In this document: positions 35,926 to 45,275 of the stretch, piece after piece | Position numbering within the stretch: the stretch's first letter is position 1 | How the letters are laid out: every line of letters starts with the position of its first letter | Notes under the pieces: generated by a model | Seen by the model: only the letters and a program-made list of their open reading frames with translations | What the model was told of the DNA's origin: nothing | The model's database searches: none | Source of the DNA: Calothrix sp. PCC 7103 | GTDB taxonomy: Bacteria; Cyanobacteriota; Cyanobacteriia; Cyanobacteriales; Nostocaceae | Direction: 5' to 3' | Assembly (NCBI RefSeq): GCF_000331305.1 | Contig: NZ_KB217478.1 | Coordinates: forward strand, 5,367,595 to 5,431,594 | Length of the DNA: 64,000 nucleotides | Translations under genes and position numbers: made by a program

Positions 35926-37263
35926 TTATGGTTGTTGGACGGTGATTATTTCGCTGCTGGATATTTTAGCTTGACGTGCTGGACTTGGCGCCAGTTCGGT
36001 TGGTGAGGCTGTAGCTACTCCCCATTCTGTTGTTTTTTTGGTAAGAAATGTATCTTGCTCTTTGCGGTATTTAACTAAGTCTCCGCTTTTATTCATTATT
36101 GCAAACCATACTGTGCCTTGGTTTTGTGTTGGTAATGCTCCAACTAGGGCACTGACAGTATCCAAACTACCTGATTTGACTACAGAGAATTTGGGAATTT
36201 TTCGCTGTTCTAATACTCCTTTATCTTGTCCTATGACTGTAAATACATCGGCAACTGTCATGTTGTATTGTTGAAGATGTTTTTCTATGGCTCGGAACAT
36301 TCCTACTGCTGCACGTGGTGATATTCTATTTTCGTAGGTTAAACCGGAACCGTTGATCAGATAAATTTCGTTTTGTGGTACTTCTGCTGAAGAAGCTGCT
36401 TTTTGTGATACTACTGAGGCGCCTCCTACTGCATCAGCAAACATGTCAGCCATTGCGTTGTTGCTATAATTGTTCATTTTTTTGAGTAATTCAGCAACGG
36501 GATAAGAGTTATGACGTACTAATAATTTGAAGTCTTTCGGTAGTGTTGCATCTGTTTTGACTTTACCGTTGATTATTAGTTGGGGTTTTGCTGTACCTGC
36601 TGGTAGCGTTGCGTATATATTGTTAACCTGACGATTCCAAAGACGACTGTTTAAAGCTGTTTGAAATAATCTTCCGACTGTATCTGAACTACGGCTAAAG
36701 TTCATATAGAACTTATCGACAAGTACTAAATTACCAGTTACTCGCTTAATACCCATTTGATTAAGGGTATTACCCACACCAATAGCTTCTTCCCAAACAA
36801 AAAACGGGTCTTGACCCCCTTGAACTATTAAGTCACCCTTTAAAACACCATTTTCAATTGTTCCATTTGTACCAATTTGCGTTACAAATACATGGTCGGG
36901 ACCAAAAGTCTTTAATGTTGCCAGTGTTGTGGCTACTTTAGATATAGAAGCAGCGGTAATTGGGACGGTTCCTTGATGATTTGCTAAAAGCTTATCACCC
37001 GATTGCATCCAAACTCCATGCGTTTGTTGACTGGAACCCAGTGGTGCTATGGATTTTAGATATTGCTCAACTTTTGCAGTTGTCGCTGGGTCAGGCTTTT
37101 CTGGTGCTACTATTAAGGGTATTGGTTTTTTAATTGGCGCCACTGCATTGACAACGCCATTTAATGCTGAAGATGCATTCGATTCCGAGTTAGAGGAACA
37201 TCCACTTACAAGTGCGAGTAAGCTACAAGACAGCACTGTAGTAAAACAAAGGATTTTTTGCAT
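35926..37263 (-). CDS. S13-family D-alanyl-D-alanine carboxypeptidase, lipoprotein (PBP4-like)
   Basis: 445 residues from the ATG at 37263 (MQKILCFTTVLSCSLLALVSGCSSN), which starts a lipoprotein signal with lipobox LVSGC. A longer frame from 37311 only adds 16 residues. Penicillin-binding motifs: SISKVATT (SxxK), YSNNAMADMF (SxN) and VKSGSLDTV (KSG in place of KTG). The protein should trim or cleave D-Ala-containing peptidoglycan cross-links in the periplasm while tethered by lipid. The insertion domain seems shorter than in E. coli DacB. A second S13 protein lies at 51358; that one has a different N-terminus and a KTG motif. Confidence 0.85.
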   Translation of the reverse strand: MQKILCFTTVLSCSLLALVSGCSSNSESNASSALNGVVNAVAPIKKPIPLIVAPEKPDPATTAKVEQYLKSIAPLGSSQQTHGVWMQSGDKLLANHQGTVPITAASISKVATTLATLKTFGPDHVFVTQIGTNGTIENGVLKGDLIVQGGQDPFFVWEEAIGVGNTLNQMGIKRVTGNLVLVDKFYMNFSRSSDTVGRLFQTALNSRLWNRQVNNIYATLPAGTAKPQLIINGKVKTDATLPKDFKLLVRHNSYPVAELLKKMNNYSNNAMADMFADAVGGASVVSQKAASSAEVPQNEIYLINGSGLTYENRISPRAAVGMFRAIEKHLQQYNMTVADVFTVIGQDKGVLEQRKIPKFSVVKSGSLDTVSALVGALPTQNQGTVWFAIMNKSGDLVKYRKEQDTFLTKKTTEWGVATASPTELAPSPARQAKISSSEIITVQQP

Positions 37264-37368
37264 GATTACTGAGTTGGTGGACTCTGGCAATATTTGAAAT
37301 CGCAAAGTCAACGAAACACTCTAATTAACTTTGCAGTCAAGGAAAAATCATACTCTGTAACGGAATAA

Positions 37369-37407
37369 TATTTCAAAAAATTATTTCAAAAAATTATTTC
37401 AAAAAAT
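37369..37407. repeat. Three perfect 13-bp tandem repeats
   Basis: TATTTCAAAAAAT is repeated three times without gaps in the gap upstream of the S13 lipoprotein gene. Confidence 0.75.
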
Positions 37408-37421
37408 TGTTTTTTTATAGG

Positions 37422-37445
37422 AGAGACCGAATTAATTCGGTCTCT
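37422..37445 (-). terminator. Perfect 24-bp palindrome after the Ser/Thr kinase gene
   Basis: AGAGACCGAATT joins its exact reverse complement at 37422-37445, eight bp beyond the kinase stop on the minus strand. On that strand it is followed by CTATAAAAAAA rather than T, so protein binding or simple hairpin termination are both possible. Confidence 0.45.
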
Positions 37446-37452
37446 ACGAGTA

Positions 37453-39234
37453 TCAACTTTTACCATGTAATGTGTCGCAGCGCTGCATTTGGTCAATAAA
37501 TACCCACCCCTGAGTACCATCAGCTAATCTAACTTGAACGAAGTCGCCTTTTACCTGCATAAATAAGACTTTTTCGCCAGGATTTAATTGCTTAATGGCG
37601 CCAACTTCGGTTTGCGGTTCGGGACGAAGTTTGGCAGCATAATTACCTCCCGTAGGAGTAATGACTCTACAGAGCTTTGGTTGCTGTGAAATAAAACTTT
37701 GCTCAGAATAATTTTTGCCTGCACTACCTGTTTGAAGGCAAACTAAACCACCAATTGTACTAATAGCAGCAGCCATACTCATCCCTAATATCAAGGGTTT
37801 TCGCTTTGGTGCTGAAATAACTGCTGGGTTAGATGCGGAAGCTCCACTGCGGTGCGAGTAAACAAGTTTTTGCGGTGGTGCTGTTTTGGTTATTGGTTCT
37901 GATACTGGTTGACTCGATATTTCAGGTGTATGAGAAATACCATTATTAGTTCTTTGTGTCGTTTGTGTCGTTTGTGAAATATCTACATTTGAAGGTCTAA
38001 CTGGTTCTTCGTTTGGGACTTGTTTGACAGTAATAGCGCTTACCTTCAATTGTTGTCTACCTAAACGGATGTTACTTTTATTCGCTAATGGCATTTCGCC
38101 TGCTAATAGCAAGTTTCCATCGACAATTGGGGGATTTTGCTGGCGTAAGTTTCGCAGGTAAAATTTTTGCTTTACTGTGTTGAAAAATATTTCAGCGTGC
38201 AACCCAGACACAGAAACATCGGGTATAACCACATCACACAATTGGGGGTCGCGTCCAATCCGAATTCGACCCTGATTTTTGCTTTCGCGATTTTCTTCAA
38301 TTGTACAACTTTTTAGTTCTCCATTTTCATACCACGAGAGCGTTAACTCATGCAAATCATGAGTTTGTGGTGTGAAAGAAGGCGCCTTTATTGTAACAGT
38401 TGGCGCTTCAACGAGGTTTCGTAACTCTTGAAGTGCATCTTTTACTTCTTGTACCGTTTGGTAACGGTCTTTGAAGTGATAGCGAGTCATTTTGTCTAAT
38501 ACTGCAGCTACACCAGGTGTGACAGGGACTAAATGTTGCCATAAAGTTTCCCCTGTGTTTGGGTCGTCTTGTAAAGAGCGGGGATTCACTCCTGTTAATG
38601 CTTGAATCCCCATCATTCCTAAAGCATAAACATCACTACTAGGACGTGGCAAACGTCGAATTTGCTCGGAAGGCATATAGCCAGGAGTCCCTACAGTTAT
38701 AGTTACTCGCTGCTGATGTGATGCCACTGCTGTTGAACGTATTTGCTTAATGGCGCCGAAATCAATCAAAACTAATTTTTGATCTGATGCACGACGAATA
38801 ATATTATCAGGCTTGATATCACGATGTATCACACCTTGTGAGTGGACTACTTCAAGAATATTTAATAGTTCAAGAAGCATAGACAACACTTGCCCCTCAG
38901 TCCACCTGACCCCAGGAATTAATTCATGACTAAGAGTGTGTCCAATAATTAACTCAAGAATCAGGTAAAATTCTTGATTTTCTTCAAAAAAAGCTAACAA
39001 TCGAGGTATTTGGTCAAAAGTTCCCAACTGCTGAAGACAAGAAGCTTCACGGTGAAATAATTTCCTCGATGTTTCTAAAACTTGGGGGTCGGTACATGAA
39101 GGTTTGAGATGCTTGAGGACACACTGCGGATGACCGGGTAGGTGAATATCCTCAACAATATAGGTCTGTCCAAATCCTCCCTCACCCAACACTTTAATAA
39201 CCCTGTAATGCCCTGCGAGTAACTGACCTATCAT
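37453..39234 (-). CDS. Ser/Thr protein kinase with FHA, membrane helix and SH3-like domain
   Basis: 593 residues. The kinase domain (about 10-275) has GEGGFGQTYIVED (P-loop), VLKHLK (Lys), VIHRDIKPDNIIRR (catalytic loop), LIDFGAIKQ (DFG) and GTPGYMPSEQ (APE-like). An FHA domain (about 320-400) shows IRIGRDPQLCDVVIPDVSVSGLHAEI. A Ser/Thr/Pro linker precedes one membrane helix (about 485-505). The last 65 residues (TGGNYAAKLRPEP...GWVFIDQM) look like a bacterial SH3 domain, often a cell-wall binder. The layout places the kinase in the cytoplasm and the SH3 part in the periplasm, consistent with envelope sensing. Substrates are unknown. Confidence 0.92.
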   Translation of the reverse strand: MIGQLLAGHYRVIKVLGEGGFGQTYIVEDIHLPGHPQCVLKHLKPSCTDPQVLETSRKLFHREASCLQQLGTFDQIPRLLAFFEENQEFYLILELIIGHTLSHELIPGVRWTEGQVLSMLLELLNILEVVHSQGVIHRDIKPDNIIRRASDQKLVLIDFGAIKQIRSTAVASHQQRVTITVGTPGYMPSEQIRRLPRPSSDVYALGMMGIQALTGVNPRSLQDDPNTGETLWQHLVPVTPGVAAVLDKMTRYHFKDRYQTVQEVKDALQELRNLVEAPTVTIKAPSFTPQTHDLHELTLSWYENGELKSCTIEENRESKNQGRIRIGRDPQLCDVVIPDVSVSGLHAEIFFNTVKQKFYLRNLRQQNPPIVDGNLLLAGEMPLANKSNIRLGRQQLKVSAITVKQVPNEEPVRPSNVDISQTTQTTQRTNNGISHTPEISSQPVSEPITKTAPPQKLVYSHRSGASASNPAVISAPKRKPLILGMSMAAAISTIGGLVCLQTGSAGKNYSEQSFISQQPKLCRVITPTGGNYAAKLRPEPQTEVGAIKQLNPGEKVLFMQVKGDFVQVRLADGTQGWVFIDQMQRCDTLHGKS

Positions 39235-39850
39235 GTGTAAGTAGCGTGACTATCGTAAATATTACTGTAGTTAATAAACCGTCAATTCATTATAAACCTA
39301 CTTTTTGCGTCCCTGACTGCCCCTTTAATTTCAAGGCGCCGTATCAGAACGACGTTTGTGCGAATTTAATCGTGAATTTTAAGATGACGGTTAAATTTCA
39401 TTAATTAACAGGCGTTTTGTGGTGCGTGTTTTGAGGTCGCATCTCACATTCATAAATTGCGTGCGTAGATACATTAATAGTAGATACATTAATAAAAGTG
39501 CCTGGTTAGTCAATCAATAACAAATCTGACCATCCACTGTTGCCAGTTTGGCAGCTTTTACAAAATTTTATATGAGTCATAAAAATCGTATCACCTACTA
39601 CATTAATTAAACATGCTTAAAACTGTAGCAGCATACATTAAAATTGAAAAGTTTTATTTGTATAAAAATAAAATATTTGTCTACAAATAACTGTAAAATT
39701 CAGTATTTCATAAGTTCTACTAATTACCAAAAATTCTTACGGGGCAACGCAGTAGTATCCGTCTTACATTTTTATAATCGTTTATGAGAATACAGTAATA
39801 AATACACCCTTATAAAGCCACAAGTTTAATAATATGTTACTCAATGTAAA
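39235..39850. other. 616-bp intergenic region
   Basis: The region between the kinase start and the TPR gene's stop is AT-rich. It contains a 15-bp direct repeat (TAGATACATTAATAG at 39465 and a near-copy at 39480) and one GGCGCC site. No open frame looks coding. Confidence 0.45.
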
Positions 39851-41179
39851 TTAAGCTGGTTCGGCGCCTAATTTATACATAGTTTGTAAAAGATGTTCGG
39901 CTTGTATTTCGTCGCCTAAGTCTTTATAAATTTGGTATGCTTGACGGTAGTGATGAATTGCATCACGATGTTGACGTAGTTTTTGGAAAACGGCGCCAAG
40001 TACAAACTCAACTTTGGCCCTTTCAGCATTAATTTTGAGTTCAGAAGCAAGAATTGACGCAGTGCGTAAAAAACCTATCGCTTTTGCGTACATGCGTTCG
40101 CGGTAATATATAGTACCAATATTAAAAAATAGTTGCAGTTGACTTTGCTTGGCGCCGATTTGCTCTAAAATAGAAAGCGACTGCTGATAATAAGTTAAAG
40201 CTTTATTTGTATTACCCATATTCTGGTATGTAATGGCAATTCTAGATAAAGCAGCAGCCTCACCATATCGATTGCCAATTTCACGACTAATATCTAAAGA
40301 TTCTAAATTGTATTTAATTGCTTGCTCAAACTGACTAGTTTGACTGCAAACATCGCTTAATCCCTGTAAAATGGCGCTTTTAACACGTTTTTCACCAATC
40401 GAGTAAGAAATGGATAGTGCTTTTATTAAAAAATCTTTTGCCTTCACATATAAGTTTTGCCCTTTATAAGCTTGTCCCAGACTATGAAGACTAACCATCA
40501 TTAAATCTTTATTATCGTTCTCGTGAGCAATAGCGTATGCTTCAGAGCAAAAACCGATGGCCATTTCCCAAGCACGCAGTTGGAGGTAAACACTACCAAG
40601 GTTAACGAGTGAATCACCAATACCCTTAGTGTCTTTTAGCTGACGTGCGATAGAAAGTGCTTTTTGCTCATATTCTAAAGACTTTTGAAAATCTCCCAAA
40701 AACTGATAAGCGTTAGCTAGAGACGAAAGCGCGCTTTTTTCCCAGTTGCGTTCATTCATTTCGCAAGCAATAGTTAGCTGAAGTCGGAAGCACTCAATTG
40801 CTTTTTGATACTGCCCTAGGTTTTGGTAGCTTGTACCTTCTCCCCAAAATCCTGCGATTTGGAGTACGCGATTTCCCGTCTCACGTGTTATTTGTATCAA
40901 ACGTGAAAAATAATTAATTGACTCATTAAACTTGCTTAACTGACGAAAGCAATTTGCTGTGTTATATAAGGAAACTTCTTGCTGACTTTTATCGTCTAGG
41001 TGTACAGCAATTTTTAAAATGTGCCGATGGTATTCAAGTGCTTTGGCAAACTCAAATGAGCTTTCATGGGCAGCAGCGAATTGACTCAAGCAGTGTATTC
41101 GCGCTTTGTCGTCTTGAAACTGCCAGTTAGTAGGCATTTCGACCATGTTTAAAAGTTTCGGTTGAGAATCTTGAGTCAT
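39851..41179 (-). CDS. Tetratricopeptide-repeat protein
   Basis: 442 residues from the ATG at 41179 (MTQDSQPKLLNMVEMP); a longer frame from 41242 has no support. The chain from about residue 20 to 430 is nearly all TPR repeats of about 40 residues, such as ALEYHRHILKIAV, SLEYEQKALSIARQL and ALTYYQQSLSILEQIG. The spacing matches the 40-residue TPR_12/Rapsyn-like type. No enzymatic domain or signal peptide is visible. TPR arrays mediate protein-protein contacts, so it is probably a scaffold; the partner is unknown. Monocistronic. Confidence 0.85.
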   Translation of the reverse strand: MTQDSQPKLLNMVEMPTNWQFQDDKARIHCLSQFAAAHESSFEFAKALEYHRHILKIAVHLDDKSQQEVSLYNTANCFRQLSKFNESINYFSRLIQITRETGNRVLQIAGFWGEGTSYQNLGQYQKAIECFRLQLTIACEMNERNWEKSALSSLANAYQFLGDFQKSLEYEQKALSIARQLKDTKGIGDSLVNLGSVYLQLRAWEMAIGFCSEAYAIAHENDNKDLMMVSLHSLGQAYKGQNLYVKAKDFLIKALSISYSIGEKRVKSAILQGLSDVCSQTSQFEQAIKYNLESLDISREIGNRYGEAAALSRIAITYQNMGNTNKALTYYQQSLSILEQIGAKQSQLQLFFNIGTIYYRERMYAKAIGFLRTASILASELKINAERAKVEFVLGAVFQKLRQHRDAIHHYRQAYQIYKDLGDEIQAEHLLQTMYKLGAEPA

Positions 41180-41242
41180 TAGTAGATGTATGTGTGTAGG
41201 ATTTACATGGAGTCTAAACAGATAAACAGATAAAACTGACAA

Positions 41243-41888
41243 ATATATCTCAATATATTGCTATGCAGTCAGAAAACGTTTTAGTTATAAATCACTAGTT
41301 TACCTCATGTTCGTTTTACTATCGTATGCAATACAACGTTTTTAATGTTGTATATAAAACATTTGCACTCATCAGTCAGAGTAATGTATTAACAACAACA
41401 TTCGTGCGCTTACAGCATAGAAGTAAGTTAAGTACAAATATATTTTAGTTAGCGTATTCTTACATCCTCCACTATAAATATCTATGCTGGGTAAAAAACA
41501 GCACTTTATTTAAAGTTCCACTCATGTACGCAGGTCTATGAAGCAATAATAATTATCTTTCTCTCAAGTCATAGGAGGGTAATGTCCCCTCACTCATTTA
41601 TAAAAGCAGCGCGCGACTATAAAAATTGTAATAATTACTATTTTTTCGTAAAGACTTAGTAAAGTGAAAATGCTTATCCATCAGTCTGGAAGCGTCATAT
41701 AACGCAGTGAGTAAAATTAATTAAAAATCATCACTAAATTAATTTCAGTAGAATTGTATAATTTATGACTTGCACTTATATCAAATAATCAGCGACAATT
41801 TAATAGTTTAAGAGAAACTAGAAACCCGATTTCTATCTATAAAGAAACCGGGTTTCTTAAGTTTATTATAAAACTTCCATCATACTTT
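41243..41888. other. Intergenic region with two AGAAACC palindromes
   Basis: An AT-rich gap with no coding frame. AGAAACCCGATTTCT (41820-41834) and AGAAACCGGGTTTCT (41843-41857) lie about 30 bp before the next start codon. No GGCGCC occurs between 40157 and 42112, one of the longest gaps of that motif in the window. Confidence 0.5.
41820..41857. repeat. Pair of AGAAACC-GGTTTCT palindromes
   Basis: Two copies of the dispersed 15-bp palindrome, one perfect and one with a single mismatch, separated by 8 bp, immediately upstream of the gene at 41889. Confidence 0.72.
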
Positions 41889-42695
41889 ATGAATAAGTTA
41901 CAAAGGGAGCGTAAAGACGACGAGACAGTGCTATTGATTAATCAACTCAAGTATGGAGTTTGGTTACTAGGTGTTACAGCTTGGTTATTTGCTATAGTAG
42001 AAAGAATAATAGCAGTAGCTGCTTGTACATATTTTAGTAAAGAAATTTTTCAAACATTAATTATTTGTTTATTTTTAATTACATGGTTGTATTTACAGCC
42101 AGAAACTAATCAGGCGCCTGTGAGTTTACGTTCATCGCATATAATTAGCCAAGAGTATATTTTGCCGTATCCTTATTTATGTCAGATATATCACTTACTC
42201 AATTTAAAGCATTTAGAAACAATTCATAACTTTAGCCTTAATAACCTGAAGATAAATAGCATAACTCAGGTACAGACAACAAGCCAAGGTGGAATTATAA
42301 AGTTTCAAACAAGTTTAGACTCACCAATAAACGCATTAAGGATGTGGCGTTCTAAAAGCGTAGAAGTTGATTTAATACTGCATAACCCTTATACTGTCGA
42401 ACTGAGTATTCCAGTTTACAACCAAAAGCGTATGGTTGTATTATTCAACGTCTTACCATTGACAAAAAACGAGCATTACTTCTTTATTGATATTTATGGG
42501 GACTTACAGTGGTGGATAAAGCCATTGATGAAAGTACTTTTACACTTCGCTGCTGCAATTACGCTTTTTGAAGACTTGCCTTATTTGCGTGCATTGTCAG
42601 AGCGTAATATTGAGAATTTATTCCACAGTCACAAATCCTCAAGCCATGAAACTATGTATCTATATAACCGATACATAGAATTATGTAACACCTAG
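41889..42695 (+). CDS. Hypothetical membrane protein (268 aa)
   Basis: The N-terminus is hydrophilic and charged (MNKLQRERKDDE). Two membrane helices follow at about 27-50 and 53-72. The remaining 190 residues are mixed and contain HLLNLKHLETIHNFSLNNLKI, SIPVYNQKRMVVLF and FIDIYGDLQWWIKPLMKVLLHFAAAITLFEDLPYL. I recognise no family, catalytic motif or signal peptide. The codon use and clean start suggest a real gene. A peripheral role at the inner or thylakoid membrane is the only inference possible. Confidence 0.6.
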   Translation: MNKLQRERKDDETVLLINQLKYGVWLLGVTAWLFAIVERIIAVAACTYFSKEIFQTLIICLFLITWLYLQPETNQAPVSLRSSHIISQEYILPYPYLCQIYHLLNLKHLETIHNFSLNNLKINSITQVQTTSQGGIIKFQTSLDSPINALRMWRSKSVEVDLILHNPYTVELSIPVYNQKRMVVLFNVLPLTKNEHYFFIDIYGDLQWWIKPLMKVLLHFAAAITLFEDLPYLRALSERNIENLFHSHKSSSHETMYLYNRYIELCNT

Positions 42696-43148
42696 GGAAC
42701 GGCGCTTAATCAGCTTCTGCATGAATACACAAACCTTGCGGATGGTTTCCTAATCCTATCTAACGAACCGCAAAGTACGCGAAGGGCGCAAAGGAAGAAA
42801 TAAGAGAAGAGAACACCCCAAAACTAATGACACAGACTACTAGTTTACCCGCAGTTAATGTTAGGCGGTTGTTAATTGTGTTACCACACCCGCTAAAACT
42901 GCCCTCTCATGGGTAGGTATTTTGAATTTGGTCGTTTTTTGTCTATTTCAGCGGGCGCCCAAATCCTGAAACAACGAAATCTCGTTCAGCTATTGAGAGT
43001 TTTCTCAACTATTTTTGAGATAAAAAAAACCTACCCTTGAAAGGAGGTTTGGAGAGGGGTTTTTTATCAATAATATCTGCCTAAGACTTAACCCAATTCA
43101 CGGGCAAGGATGCCTGTGTCACAATTCCACAATTCTACAATTCCACAA
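42696..43148. other. Intergenic region with cyanobacterial dispersed repeats
   Basis: Contains AACCGCAAAGTACGCGAAGG (about 42765) followed by GCGCAAAGGAAG, a widespread cyanobacterial intergenic motif. Also present are one GGGCGCCC site (42953) and a GGCAAGGATGCC repeat (43100-43122). No coding frame is evident. Confidence 0.45.
43100..43122. repeat. GGCAAGGATGCC-type repeat
   Basis: ACGGGCAAGGATGCCTGTGT is another copy of the dispersed family, 27 bp after the stop of the ferrochelatase-like gene on the minus strand. Confidence 0.62.
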
Positions 43149-44270
43149 TTAATGATGGTGGTGATGATGCTGATGTGCTGCTAGTTGAGGGTTTACGCTT
43201 ACAGCTTCGGTTGCTAGTAACTCACCAATATTTTTATCTGCCCAATGTGCGACCATTGCTAAGAAGTCATCATTATCATTTACACAAGCCATTTGGATAT
43301 AGTTTACATTTTTGTGCTTTTTCTCCAATGCGTGGATGATATGGTGAACGTCTAATAGTGTTTCATGGTTTTCGGTTGCAAACCCGATAGGCATAAATAC
43401 TATAGCTTTGGCGCCGAGTTGAATCAAGTTTTTAGCAGCTTGGTCAGCACTAGGTTGTGTCCAATCAATCAAAGGTGTATCGTGATTGAGCCAACCAACA
43501 GATATTAATGGATAACGGTTGATTAACTTATCGCGAACTAAATCGTACAGTATTTGACTTTCGGTAATTCCAGAAGTAAAACCTTTGGCTTTATGAGGAC
43601 AACCGTGGTTCATCAACACAATGCCAATTTCTGAAGGTAAGTAAGCTGTACTTAAATCGGAGTGAATTTTATCTTCGACTAAGCGCGCCATTAAATCAAT
43701 ATATTCAGGTTCGTTATAAAACGAAGGAATATACCGCAAACCTTTTACCCAATGTTCTTCTTGAGTATCTGTAAGTTCAGCTAAAGCTTTGTTAACTTGT
43801 TCAATTGCAATACCACTGGTAAAAATTGAATCAACTACCAGTAAAGGGTAAATGAGAATTTTGTCAAATCCTTGACTTTTGATTTCGGCTAAAACTTGAT
43901 TTGGTAAGAAAGGAGCGCAAAAGTTAAACGCTTTAAAGACTTGGACGCCATTACCCCAATGAGATTGTAAGTGCTTTTCTATACCTGCACGTTGCTGTTC
44001 AAATATTGCGTTATGAGGTGAAATAAAATTATGGTGCTGGTGTCCCCACTCATGCAGGTCAAACATTGCTAAGAGTTTAGCCAAAGGTGGATAAATCCAA
44101 GTAGGGACAGGTGCAAATTTTGCTGTCAGTAAATTTAAAGCTTGTTCGTTATAATTTGCAAAATCTTCGTAGCTTTCGACTTCTCCATAACCCATAAGTA
44201 ATACAGCTACTCGCTGTTCTTTGGGTAGATGCTCATGTGCATGCTGTAACTTTTCGGGTGTTGCAACCAC
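43149..44270 (-). CDS. Ferrochelatase-like protein with a natural C-terminal poly-His tail
   Basis: 373 residues. The chain resembles class II chelatases of the ferrochelatase fold: VAVLLMGYGEVESYEDF at the N-terminus, VFKAFNFCAPFLPNQVLAEI and ILIYPLLVVDSIFTSG in the core, then VLMNHGCPHKAKG and VFMPIGFATENHETLLDVHHII with candidate metal-binding His and Glu. It lacks the hydrophobic C-terminal CAB helix found in cyanobacterial HemH, and instead ends in an HQHHHHHH tract. A role in inserting or handling a metal ion in a tetrapyrrole is inferred; iron, cobalt or nickel are all possible. Similar proteins appear common in Nostocales, so it is probably a paralogue separate from HemH. Monocistronic. 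Confidence 0.72.
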   Translation of the reverse strand: MVATPEKLQHAHEHLPKEQRVAVLLMGYGEVESYEDFANYNEQALNLLTAKFAPVPTWIYPPLAKLLAMFDLHEWGHQHHNFISPHNAIFEQQRAGIEKHLQSHWGNGVQVFKAFNFCAPFLPNQVLAEIKSQGFDKILIYPLLVVDSIFTSGIAIEQVNKALAELTDTQEEHWVKGLRYIPSFYNEPEYIDLMARLVEDKIHSDLSTAYLPSEIGIVLMNHGCPHKAKGFTSGITESQILYDLVRDKLINRYPLISVGWLNHDTPLIDWTQPSADQAAKNLIQLGAKAIVFMPIGFATENHETLLDVHHIIHALEKKHKNVNYIQMACVNDNDDFLAMVAHWADKNIGELLATEAVSVNPQLAAHQHHHHHH

Positions 44271-44463
44271 TATCGTTTCCTCAATGCTATCTGTGTTAAG
44301 AATCGGTGTGATGCCCGTATTCTTTTATTCACTCATATAATATTATCCTATCCAGGGGGATGGCACAGGAAATACATCATTAGTAATATTTATATAGATA
44401 TACTCTTCGCAATCTCGCTCTAATGGAAGATGTAAAAGTAATTAAAATTATTATTTTATTTAC

Positions 44464-44495
44464 CACAGACACACGGAGAACGCAGAGTCAGAGAG
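44464..44495. repeat. CACAGA/GCAGAG-type cyanobacterial repeat
   Basis: CACAGACACACGGAGAACGC then AGAGTCAGAGAGG resembles the frequent cyanobacterial intergenic motif 'cacagaggcacagagaacgcagag'. A second copy is at 47561-47590, and an inverse fragment at about 35856-35881. Here it lies just before a start codon. Confidence 0.45.
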
Positions 44496-44505
44496 GTTTT
44501 GAAGT

Positions 44506-45081
44506 TTGAGTATTATTATTTGTCCAGGAATCCATCACCCAGCTTTAACTGAAAAGTTTGTTGCTTGTTTATATGACAAAATTACAAGTACAGCTAATAT
44601 AAATTTACTAACAGTCCCAGCAGATGGAATTTTGCTTTTGTCAGGACTTCATATTTTCGAGTTTTTGCGTCATCGGTTAAAAAGTAATCTCGAATCTCCA
44701 GTTATATTTATTGGTTTCAGTGCTGGTGTAGTTGGCGCCATTGCGGCAGCACATCTATGGCAGATACAATCTGGTAAAGTCGAAGCATTTATAGCTATAG
44801 ATGGATGGGGAGTCCCTCTACTTGGTGATTTTCCTATTTACCGAATGAGTCATGATTATTTTACTCACTGGAGTTCTTTACTTCTGGGTTCCGGTCAATA
44901 CAACTTTTACGCAGACCCTCCTGTAGAGCATTTACAAATTTGGAAAAATCCCCAAGCTGTACAAGGTTGGTTGGTTGACTCAAGGATTAACCCCCCATGT
45001 CAACAGCGACTAAGTGCGGTTGAATTTCTATATGAGGTGATTTTGACAAAAGAAATAGGCTTTCCTCTGGTCAGGTCTTAA
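44506..45081 (+). CDS. Alpha/beta hydrolase-like protein (191 aa)
   Basis: The start is TTG at 44506, giving (M)SIIICPGIHHPALTEKF. The beta strand MSIIICPG, the nucleophile-elbow-like IFIGFSAGVVGAIAAAH (GxSxG with Ser near 78), and the following strand AFIAIDGWGVPLL fit a small alpha/beta hydrolase. The C-terminal His of a triad is uncertain (candidate near ADPPVEHLQIW). There is no lid and no signal peptide. The family seems restricted to cyanobacteria and is functionally uncharacterised as far as I know. Confidence 0.62.
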   Translation: MSIIICPGIHHPALTEKFVACLYDKITSTANINLLTVPADGILLLSGLHIFEFLRHRLKSNLESPVIFIGFSAGVVGAIAAAHLWQIQSGKVEAFIAIDGWGVPLLGDFPIYRMSHDYFTHWSSLLLGSGQYNFYADPPVEHLQIWKNPQAVQGWLVDSRINPPCQQRLSAVEFLYEVILTKEIGFPLVRS

Positions 45082-45128
45082 TGAGAAAACCTGGTTTCGC
45101 TGCACCCAACCTACACAGTGTTATGCAG

Positions 45129-45162
45129 TCACTATCCGTTACATCCGTTACATCCGTTGCCA
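45129..45162. repeat. ATCCGTTAC tandem repeat
   Basis: Three consecutive ATCCGTTAC-type units, the reverse complement of those at 541 and 10400, lie between the hydrolase-like gene and ilvB. A degenerate AGAAACC palindrome (45083-45098) precedes it. Confidence 0.6.
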
Positions 45163-45275
45163 AATTCCCATTAACTCATGACAAATAGGACTGACTAATG
45201 AGTTAAATTACATTAAAATGATAAGTTAAATACAAAAAATTAAACTAATTTAGCCATTTGCGTGAGGTTTAGTCA

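Noticed and set aside
41582-41659. 25-codon ORF after AGGAGGG
   Set aside because: The Shine-Dalgarno is almost touching the ATG, the frame is short and has no recognisable features.
26257-41857. CRISPR-like repeat array from recurring AGAAACC palindromes
   Set aside because: Copies are isolated or paired and not separated by regular spacers; no cas genes are present.
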